From Candidatus Brocadiia bacterium (GTDB lineage Bacteria; Planctomycetota; MHYJ01; WSZJ01): a DNA stretch of 8,972 nt. The translations under genes were made by a program, and so were the position numbers. The stretch covers positions 1-8,972 of the forward strand of contig JABWAY010000163.1 in the NCBI GenBank assembly GCA_013360825.1. Direction: 5' to 3'. Each line of letters begins with the position of its first letter. Positions within the stretch are counted from its first letter, which is position 1. Below are positions 1 through 5,987 of the stretch, in pieces. The notes beneath the pieces were generated by a model that was not told the DNA's origin, searched no databases, and saw only the letters and a program-made list of their open reading frames with translations.

Positions 1-573
1 GGGCTCCCCCGCCGGCTCCGCGCGGTGCCGCACCTCGGTCGCCCGTTCCCGGGCCTGCGCGAGATCCGTGACCTGCCCGGTGGACTGCAGAAGCGCCGCG
101 CGTCCCTCCACCGCGTCCGCCAGAAGCCGCGCAGCGTCCGGACCGTGATCCTGCAGCACCTCGATCGCCCGGATGAACGCGGCGTCCGCCTCCTCCGGCC
201 TCCCCGCCGCCTGCATCCAGCGCCCCTGCGCCGTCAGCACCTCCGCCACCCGCGGGTCCCGCTTTCCGAATTCCTTCTGGCGCAGATCCAGCGCCTTCTG
301 GAGGAAGGGCGAGCTTTCGTCGAAGCGCCCCTGCTGGAGAAGGAGGGTTCCGAGAAACAGCGCGGCGTCCGCGAGGCGCGCCGGCGCGGGGGGCGTCGCG
401 GTCCCCTCGATGTCGACGCGGCGGCGTGCGTGGAGGACGGCTTCGTCCGTCCGTCCCTCGTCCCGGAGGAACCGGGCGAGCTCCGCGAGGGCGGCCCCGA
501 CCGAGCCGTCGCCGGCGCGGTCGGCGTGCGCCAGTCGGGCGAGGAGATCGGCTTCGCGGGGAGGTCCCGTCAT
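1..573 (-). CDS. Kinesin-light-chain-type TPR protein (N-terminal part, cut by window edge)
   Basis: An uninterrupted reading frame runs from an ATG at 573 leftwards out of the window, giving 191 residues with no stop. It is Ala/Leu/Arg-rich and helical. About residues 80-145 show the long TPR form seen in kinesin-light-chain-like proteins: a helix ending QQGRFDESSPFLQKALDLRQ, the linker KEFGKRDPRVAEVL, then a second helix pair ending GRPEEADAAFIRAIEVLQDHG. Earlier repeats around residues 15-55 are more degenerate. No signal peptide or membrane segment is visible at the N-terminus, so it looks cytoplasmic in the part seen. TPR arrays are protein-binding scaffolds; no catalytic domain is visible, though one could lie in the missing C-terminus. 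The start is preferred because a -10-like TGTAGAAT lies 8 nt upstream and no Shine-Dalgarno sequence is present. It is divergent from the DNA glycosylase gene. The partner and pathway are unknown. Confidence 0.8.
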   Translation of the reverse strand, partial: MTGPPREADLLARLAHADRAGDGSVGAALAELARFLRDEGRTDEAVLHARRRVDIEGTATPPAPARLADAALFLGTLLLQQGRFDESSPFLQKALDLRQKEFGKRDPRVAEVLTAQGRWMQAAGRPEEADAAFIRAIEVLQDHGPDAARLLADAVEGRAALLQSTGQVTDLAQARERATEVRHRAEPAGEP

Positions 574-581
574 GGCGCGGG

Positions 582-589
582 ATTCTACA
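582..589 (-). promoter_or_regulatory. -10-like element TGTAGAAT of the TPR gene, probably giving a leaderless mRNA
   Basis: Read on the minus strand, TGTAGAAT ends 8 nt before the ATG at 573. It contains TAGAAT, a near match to the TATAAT consensus, preceded by an extended -10 style TG. With the usual 6-8 nt from -10 to start site, transcription would begin at or next to the ATG. There is no purine-rich ribosome site between them. No clear -35 hexamer was found. Confidence 0.55.
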
Positions 590-630
590 CCGCCGCCCGG
601 CGCTCCGGCGACGGTCGCCGCCCGGGAGCC

Positions 631-638
631 TGTAAGAT
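631..638 (+). promoter_or_regulatory. -10-like element TGTAAGAT of the DNA glycosylase gene, probably leaderless
   Basis: TGTAAGAT ends 6 nt before the GTG at 645, which fits transcription starting on the start codon itself. TAAGAT matches TATAAT at four of six positions. The same octamer type stands before the start codons at 573, 2316 and 2419. No Shine-Dalgarno sequence is present and no convincing -35 is seen. Confidence 0.55.
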
Positions 639-644
639 CACGGG

Positions 645-1601
645 GTGCCTGAACTGCCCGACCTCGAAATCTATCGCGAACACATCGCGCGCCTGTGCCG
701 GGGCCGCATCCTCCGCTCCGTGCGCGTCGCCTCGCCGTTCCTGCTGCGCACCGTCACCCCTCCCCTCTCCGATTTCCACGGCCGGACCCTCGCCACCGTC
801 GGACGGCTCGGCAAACGGCTCCTCCTCGGGTTCGAACCGCAACGGTGCCTCGCCATCCACCTGATGATCTCCGGCCGGCTTCGCTGGCTCCCCCCGGATT
901 CCCCGCTTCCACGCCGTCTCGGGCTGGCGGCGTTCGATTTCGACCATGGATCGCTCGTTCTGACGGAAGCGGGGACGAAGCGGCGTGCGGCGCTCCACGC
1001 CCTGGACGGACCTGATGGGCTGGCCGCGCTCGACAGGGGCGGGATCGACCCGCTGGCCGCGACGGCCGACGCCTTCCTCGCGGCGCTGCGGCGGGAGAGC
1101 CGGACGCTGAAGCGGGCGCTGACGGATCCGGGGATTCTCTCCGGGATCGGGAATGCGTACTCGGACGAGATCCTGCACCGGGCAGGGCTTTCCCCGGTTC
1201 AGCTCACGGGTCGGCTGACGGACGCGCAGGGAGCGCGATTGCGGGAATCGACGATCGCGGTGCTCACGGAATGGACCGCGACGCTCCGGAAGGCCGCCGG
1301 GGATTCGTTTCCCGGGAAGGTCACGGCGTTCCGGAAAGGGATGGCGGTTCACGGGCGGTACCGCGAGCCGTGCCCGGTCTGTTCCGCCCCGGTACAGCGG
1401 ATCGTGCACGGGGAGCATGAGACGAACTACTGTCCCCGCTGCCAGAACGGCGGCCGGATCCTGGCGGACCGGTCGCTGTCCCGGCTGCTCAAGGGAGACT
1501 GGCCGCGGACGCTCGAGGAACTGGAGGAGAGCCGACCGGGCGGCGCAGGATCACCATCCGGAGCAGCTGGGCCATCCCGGCCCCCGCGGCGAGGTGTTTG
1601 A
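645..1601 (+). CDS. Fpg/Nei-family (formamidopyrimidine-DNA glycosylase-like) base-excision repair enzyme
   Basis: This 318-residue protein has the full layout of bifunctional Fpg/Nei glycosylases, which remove oxidised bases and nick the abasic site. The N-terminus MPELPDLE supplies the Pro2 nucleophile and Glu3 (Fpg normally has Glu where Asp6 stands). Lys57 in GRLGKR matches the conserved beta-hairpin lysine. Asn170 in GIGNAYSDEIL lies in the helix-two-turn-helix, roughly residues 150-225. A zinc finger follows with Cys243, Cys246, Cys263 and Cys266 (C-x2-C-x16-C-x2-C). The finger residue five before Cys263 is His258, where E. coli Fpg has its intercalating/catalytic Arg, so lesion preference may differ. 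The start is GTG, chosen because it gives the required MPELP end and sits 6 nt after a -10-like site. After about residue 295 the tail is low-complexity and overlaps the convergent membrane gene. The family is certain; Fpg versus Nei-like specificity is not. Confidence 0.95.
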   Translation: MPELPDLEIYREHIARLCRGRILRSVRVASPFLLRTVTPPLSDFHGRTLATVGRLGKRLLLGFEPQRCLAIHLMISGRLRWLPPDSPLPRRLGLAAFDFDHGSLVLTEAGTKRRAALHALDGPDGLAALDRGGIDPLAATADAFLAALRRESRTLKRALTDPGILSGIGNAYSDEILHRAGLSPVQLTGRLTDAQGARLRESTIAVLTEWTATLRKAAGDSFPGKVTAFRKGMAVHGRYREPCPVCSAPVQRIVHGEHETNYCPRCQNGGRILADRSLSRLLKGDWPRTLEELEESRPGGAGSPSGAAGPSRPPRRGV

Positions 1602-2316
1602 GCGTGTGACCGCTCACGGCGTGTCCCATCCACTCGAAAATCCGGACGTCGAGCGCTTCGTTGACCTTGGCGAGCCCGTACCAGCCGAAGACGAGGACGA
1701 GGTCGAGCGTGCGGTCGTAACGGCGCGGGTAGAGGACGAGCATGAGGGGAATGGCGAGCATGGGGTAGAACTGGACGAGCGCGTAGAGGCGGAGGTCGCC
1801 CGCGCCGCGCATCTCTCCCCAGCGCCAGGCGACGACGCTGGCGACGCCGAAAACCAGAAACGGGACGACGAGGGCCGCCCCGGCGCGGAGCGAAATGCGC
1901 TCCATGACCTGCACGCCGAGCAGCGACATGAACACGACGGTCATGGGGAGGCGGTCCCAGAACAGGCGGGCGGTCCCGGGTTCCCAGTGGTACCAGCCGG
2001 AGCCGAGGCCGGTGAAGAAGCAGCCGACGAAGACGAAGATCCAGACGCGGCGTTCCACGGCGGTGAGGAAGGGGCGGTCGGGGCCGACGCGGTTGCGGCG
2101 GAGGATCCAGACGAGCGCGACGGCGCCGACGACGGAAAACGGGAGGTTGGAGGCGACGTCGCCGAAATTGGGAATCCCCGCGAGGGGCCGCGTGTCCGCG
2201 AAGTTGTGATAGGCGGGATCCTGCGGGATGCGGGGGACGAAGAACAGGGCGACCCCGGCCGCGAGGGCGAGGCCGGCGATGAGGGGAGTCCGGAGGCGGC
2301 GGTGGGAGAGCGGCAT
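1489..2316 (-). CDS. CREST-superfamily membrane hydrolase, alkaline ceramidase-like
   Basis: This 275-residue protein is strongly hydrophobic, with about seven membrane segments (roughly residues 12-29, 55-73, 91-106, 124-139, 146-165, 178-196 and 202-218, with a further hydrophobic stretch near 238-257). The motif HNFADTRPLAGIPNFGDVAS (37-56) precedes SNLPF. The CREST active-site pattern is complete: Ser106-x3-His110 in GSGWYHWEP, Asp121 eleven residues after that His, and His237-x3-His241 in GHTLKH. In human alkaline ceramidase ACER3 the same spacing (Ser77, His81, Asp92, His217, His221) forms a zinc amidase site in the membrane. A metal-dependent hydrolase of a lipid amide or related membrane lipid is therefore likely; the actual substrate is unknown and need not be ceramide. 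It is divergent from the TIGR03790-like gene, and its 3' end overlaps the glycosylase gene by 113 bp. The start at 2316 has no Shine-Dalgarno site but a -10-like octamer lies 12 nt upstream. Confidence 0.88.
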   Translation of the reverse strand: MPLSHRRLRTPLIAGLALAAGVALFFVPRIPQDPAYHNFADTRPLAGIPNFGDVASNLPFSVVGAVALVWILRRNRVGPDRPFLTAVERRVWIFVFVGCFFTGLGSGWYHWEPGTARLFWDRLPMTVVFMSLLGVQVMERISLRAGAALVVPFLVFGVASVVAWRWGEMRGAGDLRLYALVQFYPMLAIPLMLVLYPRRYDRTLDLVLVFGWYGLAKVNEALDVRIFEWMGHAVSGHTLKHLAAGAGMAQLLRMVILRRPVGSPPVPRASAASLP

Positions 2317-2328
2317 CGGGGTGCGGAC

Positions 2329-2336
2329 AGCTTACA
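2329..2336 (-). promoter_or_regulatory. -10-like element TGTAAGCT of the CREST hydrolase gene
   Basis: On the minus strand TGTAAGCT lies 12 nt before the ATG at 2316, so a transcript would carry at most a few leader bases. It forms one arm of a perfect 9-bp inverted repeat (TGTAAGCTG) with the matching element of the divergent gene at 2405-2413. It is either a promoter core or half of an operator pair; the promoter reading is preferred because the same octamer type recurs at 631-638 and 582-589. Confidence 0.45.
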
Positions 2337-2404
2337 GCCCGGGCCGGCGGCCGGCACGGGATGGCGCCCGGAGCCTCCGCGGCTGTCCGCGGCCGGTTCC
2401 CGGA

Positions 2405-2412
2405 TGTAAGCT
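2405..2412 (+). promoter_or_regulatory. -10-like element TGTAAGCT of the TIGR03790-like gene, probably leaderless
   Basis: TGTAAGCT ends 6 nt before the ATG at 2419, the same spacing as before the glycosylase gene. The intervening GGCCCC is not a ribosome binding site. Transcription from such a -10 would start at about the A of the ATG. Confidence 0.55.
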
Positions 2413-2418
2413 GGCCCC

Positions 2419-4731
2419 ATGCGCCCCGCCCTCTTCCTTCTGCTGCTGGCCGCCGCCGCACCGGCACAGACGGGAACGGTCGCCCGGAGCGTGGACCCCG
2501 GGAAACAGGTCGTCGTCGTCGTGAACGACGCAGTCCCCGAGGGACTTGAGATCGCGGCGCACTACGGCCGGCTGCGCGGGGTCCCCGAAGCCAATATTCT
2601 CCGTCTCCGCTGTCCGGCGGGCGAGACGGTCACCTGGCCTGAATTCCGCGAGACGATCCTCGCGCCGTTCGTGAAGTTCCTGGAAGGGTTCCCGGAGGCG
2701 ATCTACGTCGTCCCGGTCTACGGCGTGCCGCTGCGCATCTCCGTGGAGAAGTCCGAACACAAGGACCCGTCCGGCCTGGGGAATGCCGCGTGCGTGGACG
2801 CGGAGCTCGCGCTGGCGCTGCGTCCGGATCACGAAATCCATCTCTGGTTCGCCAACCCGCTCGCCGGCAGGACGCAGCACGTCACGCGCGACGACCGTCT
2901 CCTCCTGGTCTCCCGCCTCGACGGGCCGACCCCGGCCATCGCGCGCGGGCTGGTCGACAGGGCGATCTACGCGGAGACCTACGGCGTGACCGGCAGGGCG
3001 TACCTCGACACGCGCGGGTTGAGCGAAGACGGCGGCTCCTACGGGTCGACCGACGAGGAGATGCGCCTCTGCCTCGGCGTCTGGGAAAAGTACGGGTTCG
3101 CGGCGGTGGACGAGGACACCCAGGCACTCGTCGATGTCTCCACCTGCGCCGATGCCCTGTTCTACTGGGGGTGGTACACCGGGACCTATAACGGCACGCG
3201 GCCGTACCAGTTCAACACCGGCGCGGTCGGCGCCCACCTTCACTCGTTCAGCGCGACGACGATCCGCAGCGACAAGGCGCAGTGGGTGGGGCCGCTTCTG
3301 GCCCACGGCATCACCTGCACCATGGGCACGGTCTGGGAGCCGTATACCGTCGGCTTCCCCGCCATGCATGTGATCTACGACCGGATGTTCCAGGGATACA
3401 CCTGGGGGGAAGCGTCGCTGATGGCGACGCGGATCCTCTCCTGGATGTGCGTGTTCGTCGGCGACCCGCTCTACGCGCCCTGGGCGGAGGGGATGGCCGC
3501 CTCGCAGGCGACAAACCGCGAGCTGGCCTCGAAGAGTTTCGACCTCGTCGCCGCGGCGCTGGACCGGAACGACCTCGCCGCGGCGCGGGCCGCTCTCGCC
3601 GACGTCGCTGCGCTCCCGGTGAGGTACGAGGGGGCCAAAGACCTGTCTTTCCTGGAGCGGGAATGCGCGGCCCGCGCGATCGCGCCCGGGCCCGGCACCG
3701 TCGCGGATCTCCAGGCAGCGCTCGCCGCCGCGGCCGGTGCCGGGGATCCGAAAGCAAAGCAGGCGGCGCTGGAGCGCGCTCTCGCGGCCAGCCCCGCGAA
3801 CTTCGACGCCAACCTCGCCCTGGGAACGCTCCACGCCGCGGCGAACCGGCACAGGGATGCGATCGCCTGCCTCGAGAAGGCGCGGCAGGTCGTCCCGGAC
3901 GCCCCTGCCGCGGCGGAGCCTCTCGGCCGCTCCCTGATCGCATCCGGCCGCTTCAGGGAGGCCATCCCGCTTCTGAAACGCGCCGTCGAGGATGGAGCAG
4001 GAGCGGAATGCCTGGAGGCGCTCGGCGACGCATGCCTCAAGGCCGGGGATCCGGCGCAGGCCGTGACGCACCTGGCGGGTGCGCTCGCCAGGGATCCGTC
4101 GAACCGCGACGCCGCCCTGCTTCTCGCGAAGGCGCACGAGGCGGCGAAGGACCCCGCCGGCGCCCTGCAGGCGCTGCAGGCGGCCGTGGCGATCGTCCCG
4201 GCCGCCCACGAGGATGTCGCCGCCTGGAAGTCGGCCTGGAAGCTGCTCGCGACGGCGGCCGATCGCGCGAAAGACAAGGGCGAGAAGGACAGGGCATCCC
4301 TGGCGCTCTCCGACCTCGACGCCCCCCTCTTTGTCCTCCCGTCCCGCGGCGTGGCGCTCAAGATCTGCTCGACGGTCGAGGATCTCTGGACCCAGGGAAA
4401 ACCGGTCGCGCTGGCCGCCCCTGCCCGGGAAGCGCTGAAGGGGACGCTGCTCCCCCGCCTGGTCGTCGGAAACGCTTCGGGCGAGGCCGTCACGGCCCGC
4501 CTGAAAGGGCCGCTGCCGCGCGAGATCGCGCTCGGCGTCTTCCAGGGTGCGGGAGACCCGCCGGTGAAGGAATTCGGACTGATCCCCGGGGAGTACGACG
4601 TCGTTCTCGAGGCTGTGAAGGGCAGGGAGCGGCGGACGGCGACCGGGCATTTCCGTTTCGAACTCGGGCAGCGCTACGGGATGGTGATCGACGGGCAGTT
4701 CGGATTGACGCTCCCGCCGCCGAGGAAATAG
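2419..4731 (+). CDS. Exported TIGR03790-family protein with TPR and C-terminal beta-rich regions
   Basis: This 770-residue protein has a Sec-type signal peptide (residues 1-16, hydrophobic run then APA before Gln17). Residues about 28-360 match my recollection of the TIGR03790 family: VVVVVNDAVPEGLEIAAHYG at 31-50, RGVPEANILRLRCP, a central FYWGWYTGTYNG (248-259), GAHLHSFSATTIR (271-283), and LSWMCVFVGDPLY (340-352). I recall this family being described as restricted to genomes that also encode exosortase; its biochemical role is unknown. Residues about 430-600 are Ala-rich helical TPR-like repeats (for example NRHRDAIACLEKARQVVPDA and GRFREAIPLLKRAVEDG). Residues about 635-765 look like an extra beta-rich domain. 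The protein should act in the periplasm or at the cell surface. The start is set by the signal peptide and by the -10-like element 6 nt upstream. It diverges from the CREST hydrolase, and the two may share control. Confidence 0.88.
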   Translation: MRPALFLLLLAAAAPAQTGTVARSVDPGKQVVVVVNDAVPEGLEIAAHYGRLRGVPEANILRLRCPAGETVTWPEFRETILAPFVKFLEGFPEAIYVVPVYGVPLRISVEKSEHKDPSGLGNAACVDAELALALRPDHEIHLWFANPLAGRTQHVTRDDRLLLVSRLDGPTPAIARGLVDRAIYAETYGVTGRAYLDTRGLSEDGGSYGSTDEEMRLCLGVWEKYGFAAVDEDTQALVDVSTCADALFYWGWYTGTYNGTRPYQFNTGAVGAHLHSFSATTIRSDKAQWVGPLLAHGITCTMGTVWEPYTVGFPAMHVIYDRMFQGYTWGEASLMATRILSWMCVFVGDPLYAPWAEGMAASQATNRELASKSFDLVAAALDRNDLAAARAALADVAALPVRYEGAKDLSFLERECAARAIAPGPGTVADLQAALAAAAGAGDPKAKQAALERALAASPANFDANLALGTLHAAANRHRDAIACLEKARQVVPDAPAAAEPLGRSLIASGRFREAIPLLKRAVEDGAGAECLEALGDACLKAGDPAQAVTHLAGALARDPSNRDAALLLAKAHEAAKDPAGALQALQAAVAIVPAAHEDVAAWKSAWKLLATAADRAKDKGEKDRASLALSDLDAPLFVLPSRGVALKICSTVEDLWTQGKPVALAAPAREALKGTLLPRLVVGNASGEAVTARLKGPLPREIALGVFQGAGDPPVKEFGLIPGEYDVVLEAVKGRERRTATGHFRFELGQRYGMVIDGQFGLTLPPPRK

Positions 4732-5097
4732 GCGCGGACGCCGCGGCGTGCGGCGCCCACCCGGTCCCGGATGCCCGATGGAATCCGCGGCGCAGGACCC
4801 GATGGCGGCGGCCTCCTGCGGCGCGCCGATCCGGTGCCGCCGGGGTTTCCCTCCTTCCGCGGGCGCGCCGGCCTTCCCGGCCCCTCAGCTCAGGACGTCG
4901 TGCATCCGGCCGTCTGGCGGACGCCAGGCCGTCGGCCACCCGACTCGCCGCGTCCGGCACATCCCGTTCCGGGAATGGACAGCGGGGTGACGGGACGGGG
5001 GCAGGGCGGTGGCACCGCATGGCTGACTTTTCAGGCGGGCAGTGATCCGGGTGAAGGGCCGTGCGGTTCGGGCAGGGCCGCGAGCAGGAACGCCGGA
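4732..5097. other. Convergent intergenic spacer without a convincing gene
   Basis: The open frames crossing this stretch are Arg/Pro/Gly-rich, with no recognisable domain and no start signal, and are judged to be by-products of high GC. Two weak inverted repeats are present: GCCGG-N5-CCGGC at 4867-4881 and CTGGC-GGAC-GCCAG at 4914-4927. Neither is followed by a T-run, so no intrinsic terminator is claimed for the gene ending at 4731. Confidence 0.5.
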
Positions 5098-5127
5098 CTT
5101 CCCTCTCCCCGGGCGGGGAGAGGGAAG
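5098..5127. repeat. Perfect 13-bp hairpin (CTTCCCTCTCCCC / GGGGAGAGGGAAG, 4-nt loop)
   Basis: The arms at 5098-5110 and 5115-5127 are exact reverse complements around the loop GGGC. It lies 7 nt past the stop codon of the pseudopilin gene in a convergent region, where it could act as a transcript-end or RNA-stabilising structure for the minus strand. No T-run follows on either strand, so it is not a standard Rho-independent terminator. The CCCTCTCCCC/GGGGAGAGGG type also resembles dispersed REP-like palindromes found in many genomes. Confidence 0.6.
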
Positions 5128-5134
5128 CGCCAGC

Positions 5135-5971
5135 CTACATTCCAGAGTCCTTACGATAATCGTCGGCGCTCATCTTCTTCGTGCGCCCGTCCGGGCCGAT
5201 GAATCCGACGAGCTTTGCCCTCGTCGTGCCCGTCACGGGAACCTCAAACACTCCGAGGGCGCGGCAGTAGTACTTTCTGGCGTCCGTCCGGTCGAAATAG
5301 GGCGCCTCGTCGATCTGGTCCCCGACCAGCGTGCACTTGTTCCCCAGGCCAAGCACGACGTAAATGTTCGCGGCGATGCGCGGCGGAACGACCAGCGGGT
5401 CGTCGGTCATCATCGGGTTCAGGCCGAAGTCCCTGACGAGGATGCTCAGCCCCTGGCTCCCGGGCGACTTGTCGATCACGCGCACGAACTGAAGGCCGCT
5501 GGCTCCCATCATGCTCGGCATCGTCGTGAAGCAGTGCATCTCCACGCCGCTGTCGCTCGGGACGACCCCGGAAGCCTCGTCATGGAGCATTCCCATGTTG
5601 ATTCCGGAGGACTTGATCGACGTGATCTGGTCCGCCGTCAGCGTCGTCGCGGCAGCCTCGAGAATCGTGTTCGGCGCCTGGAATTCCGGTCCGAGCTTGG
5701 TGAAAAGATCGGTCGCGACGAGCGCCGTCATCGGGGTGGCCGGCTTCTTCATCAGCGAATCCCAGCCGCAGGGATACTGCCCCTTCAACCCCTGGCGGAT
5801 CTGAATCTGGTGCGAAAGGTCCGCGAGCGAATAGGCCTGGGTGCTGGAACGGCTCTTCGCCTGCACGTTCTCCAGCTTCATGATGACGAGCGAGGACAGC
5901 AGCACGAGGATGGCGAGGACGATGAGAAGTTCGATCAGCGTGAAGCCGCTGTTTCTGTGTGTGGTACGCAT
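5135..5971 (-). CDS. Type II/IV pseudopilin-like protein with prepilin cleavage/methylation motif
   Basis: This 278-residue protein begins MRTTHRNSGFTLIELLIVLA. The leader has two Arg and a His, with prepilin peptidase cleavage expected between Gly9 and Phe10 and Glu14 as the conserved +5 Glu. A hydrophobic assembly helix runs to about residue 31. Residues 45-75 resemble large pseudopilins of planctomycetes and relatives (QGLKGQYPCGWDSLMKK). The rest is a large globular domain with Cys68, Cys147, Cys213 and Cys236. It would be processed in the inner membrane and assembled into a pseudopilus or act as an envelope-anchored export protein. The frame stays open upstream to 6121, but the start at 5971 is chosen because it gives a normal short prepilin leader and has AGGAGA 9 nt upstream. 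The Cys-rich gene ends 16 nt before it, suggesting one operon. No secretion ATPase or prepilin peptidase gene is in view. Confidence 0.92.
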   Translation of the reverse strand: MRTTHRNSGFTLIELLIVLAILVLLSSLVIMKLENVQAKSRSSTQAYSLADLSHQIQIRQGLKGQYPCGWDSLMKKPATPMTALVATDLFTKLGPEFQAPNTILEAAATTLTADQITSIKSSGINMGMLHDEASGVVPSDSGVEMHCFTTMPSMMGASGLQFVRVIDKSPGSQGLSILVRDFGLNPMMTDDPLVVPPRIAANIYVVLGLGNKCTLVGDQIDEAPYFDRTDARKYYCRALGVFEVPVTGTTRAKLVGFIGPDGRTKKMSADDYRKDSGM

Positions 5972-5980
5972 GGTGTCGGG

Positions 5981-5986
5981 TCTCCT
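5981..5986 (-). promoter_or_regulatory. Shine-Dalgarno site AGGAGA that fixes the pseudopilin start
   Basis: On the minus strand AGGAGA lies 9 nt before the ATG at 5971. It sits inside the 16-nt gap after the preceding reading frame, which argues that the two genes share a message and that the longer upstream frame is not the true start. Confidence 0.75.
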
Positions 5987-5987
5987 G

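Noticed and set aside
585..1418. A 277-codon minus-strand frame opposite the DNA glycosylase
   Set aside because: It is Arg/Pro-rich and antisense to a complete Fpg/Nei domain with zinc finger; no own motif.
2332..4650. A long open frame on the minus strand opposite the TIGR03790-like gene
   Set aside because: It is Arg/Gly/Glu-rich with no recognisable domain, and it is fully antisense to a gene with a signal peptide and family motifs; long antisense frames are expected at this GC content.
4738..4749. Palindrome ACGCCGCGGCGT just after the stop at 4731 as a terminator
   Set aside because: There is no room for a loop in the perfect form and no T-run follows; short GC palindromes are common in this composition.
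3282..5045. A 587-codon plus-strand frame in another phase of the TIGR03790-like gene
   Set aside because: It is a Gly/Arg-rich product with no hydrophobic core, and the competing frame holds the known family motifs.
4771..5202. A 143-codon plus-strand frame in the convergent spacer
   Set aside because: It is low-complexity Gly/Pro/Arg composition without start signals and runs into the hairpin and the pseudopilin 3' end.
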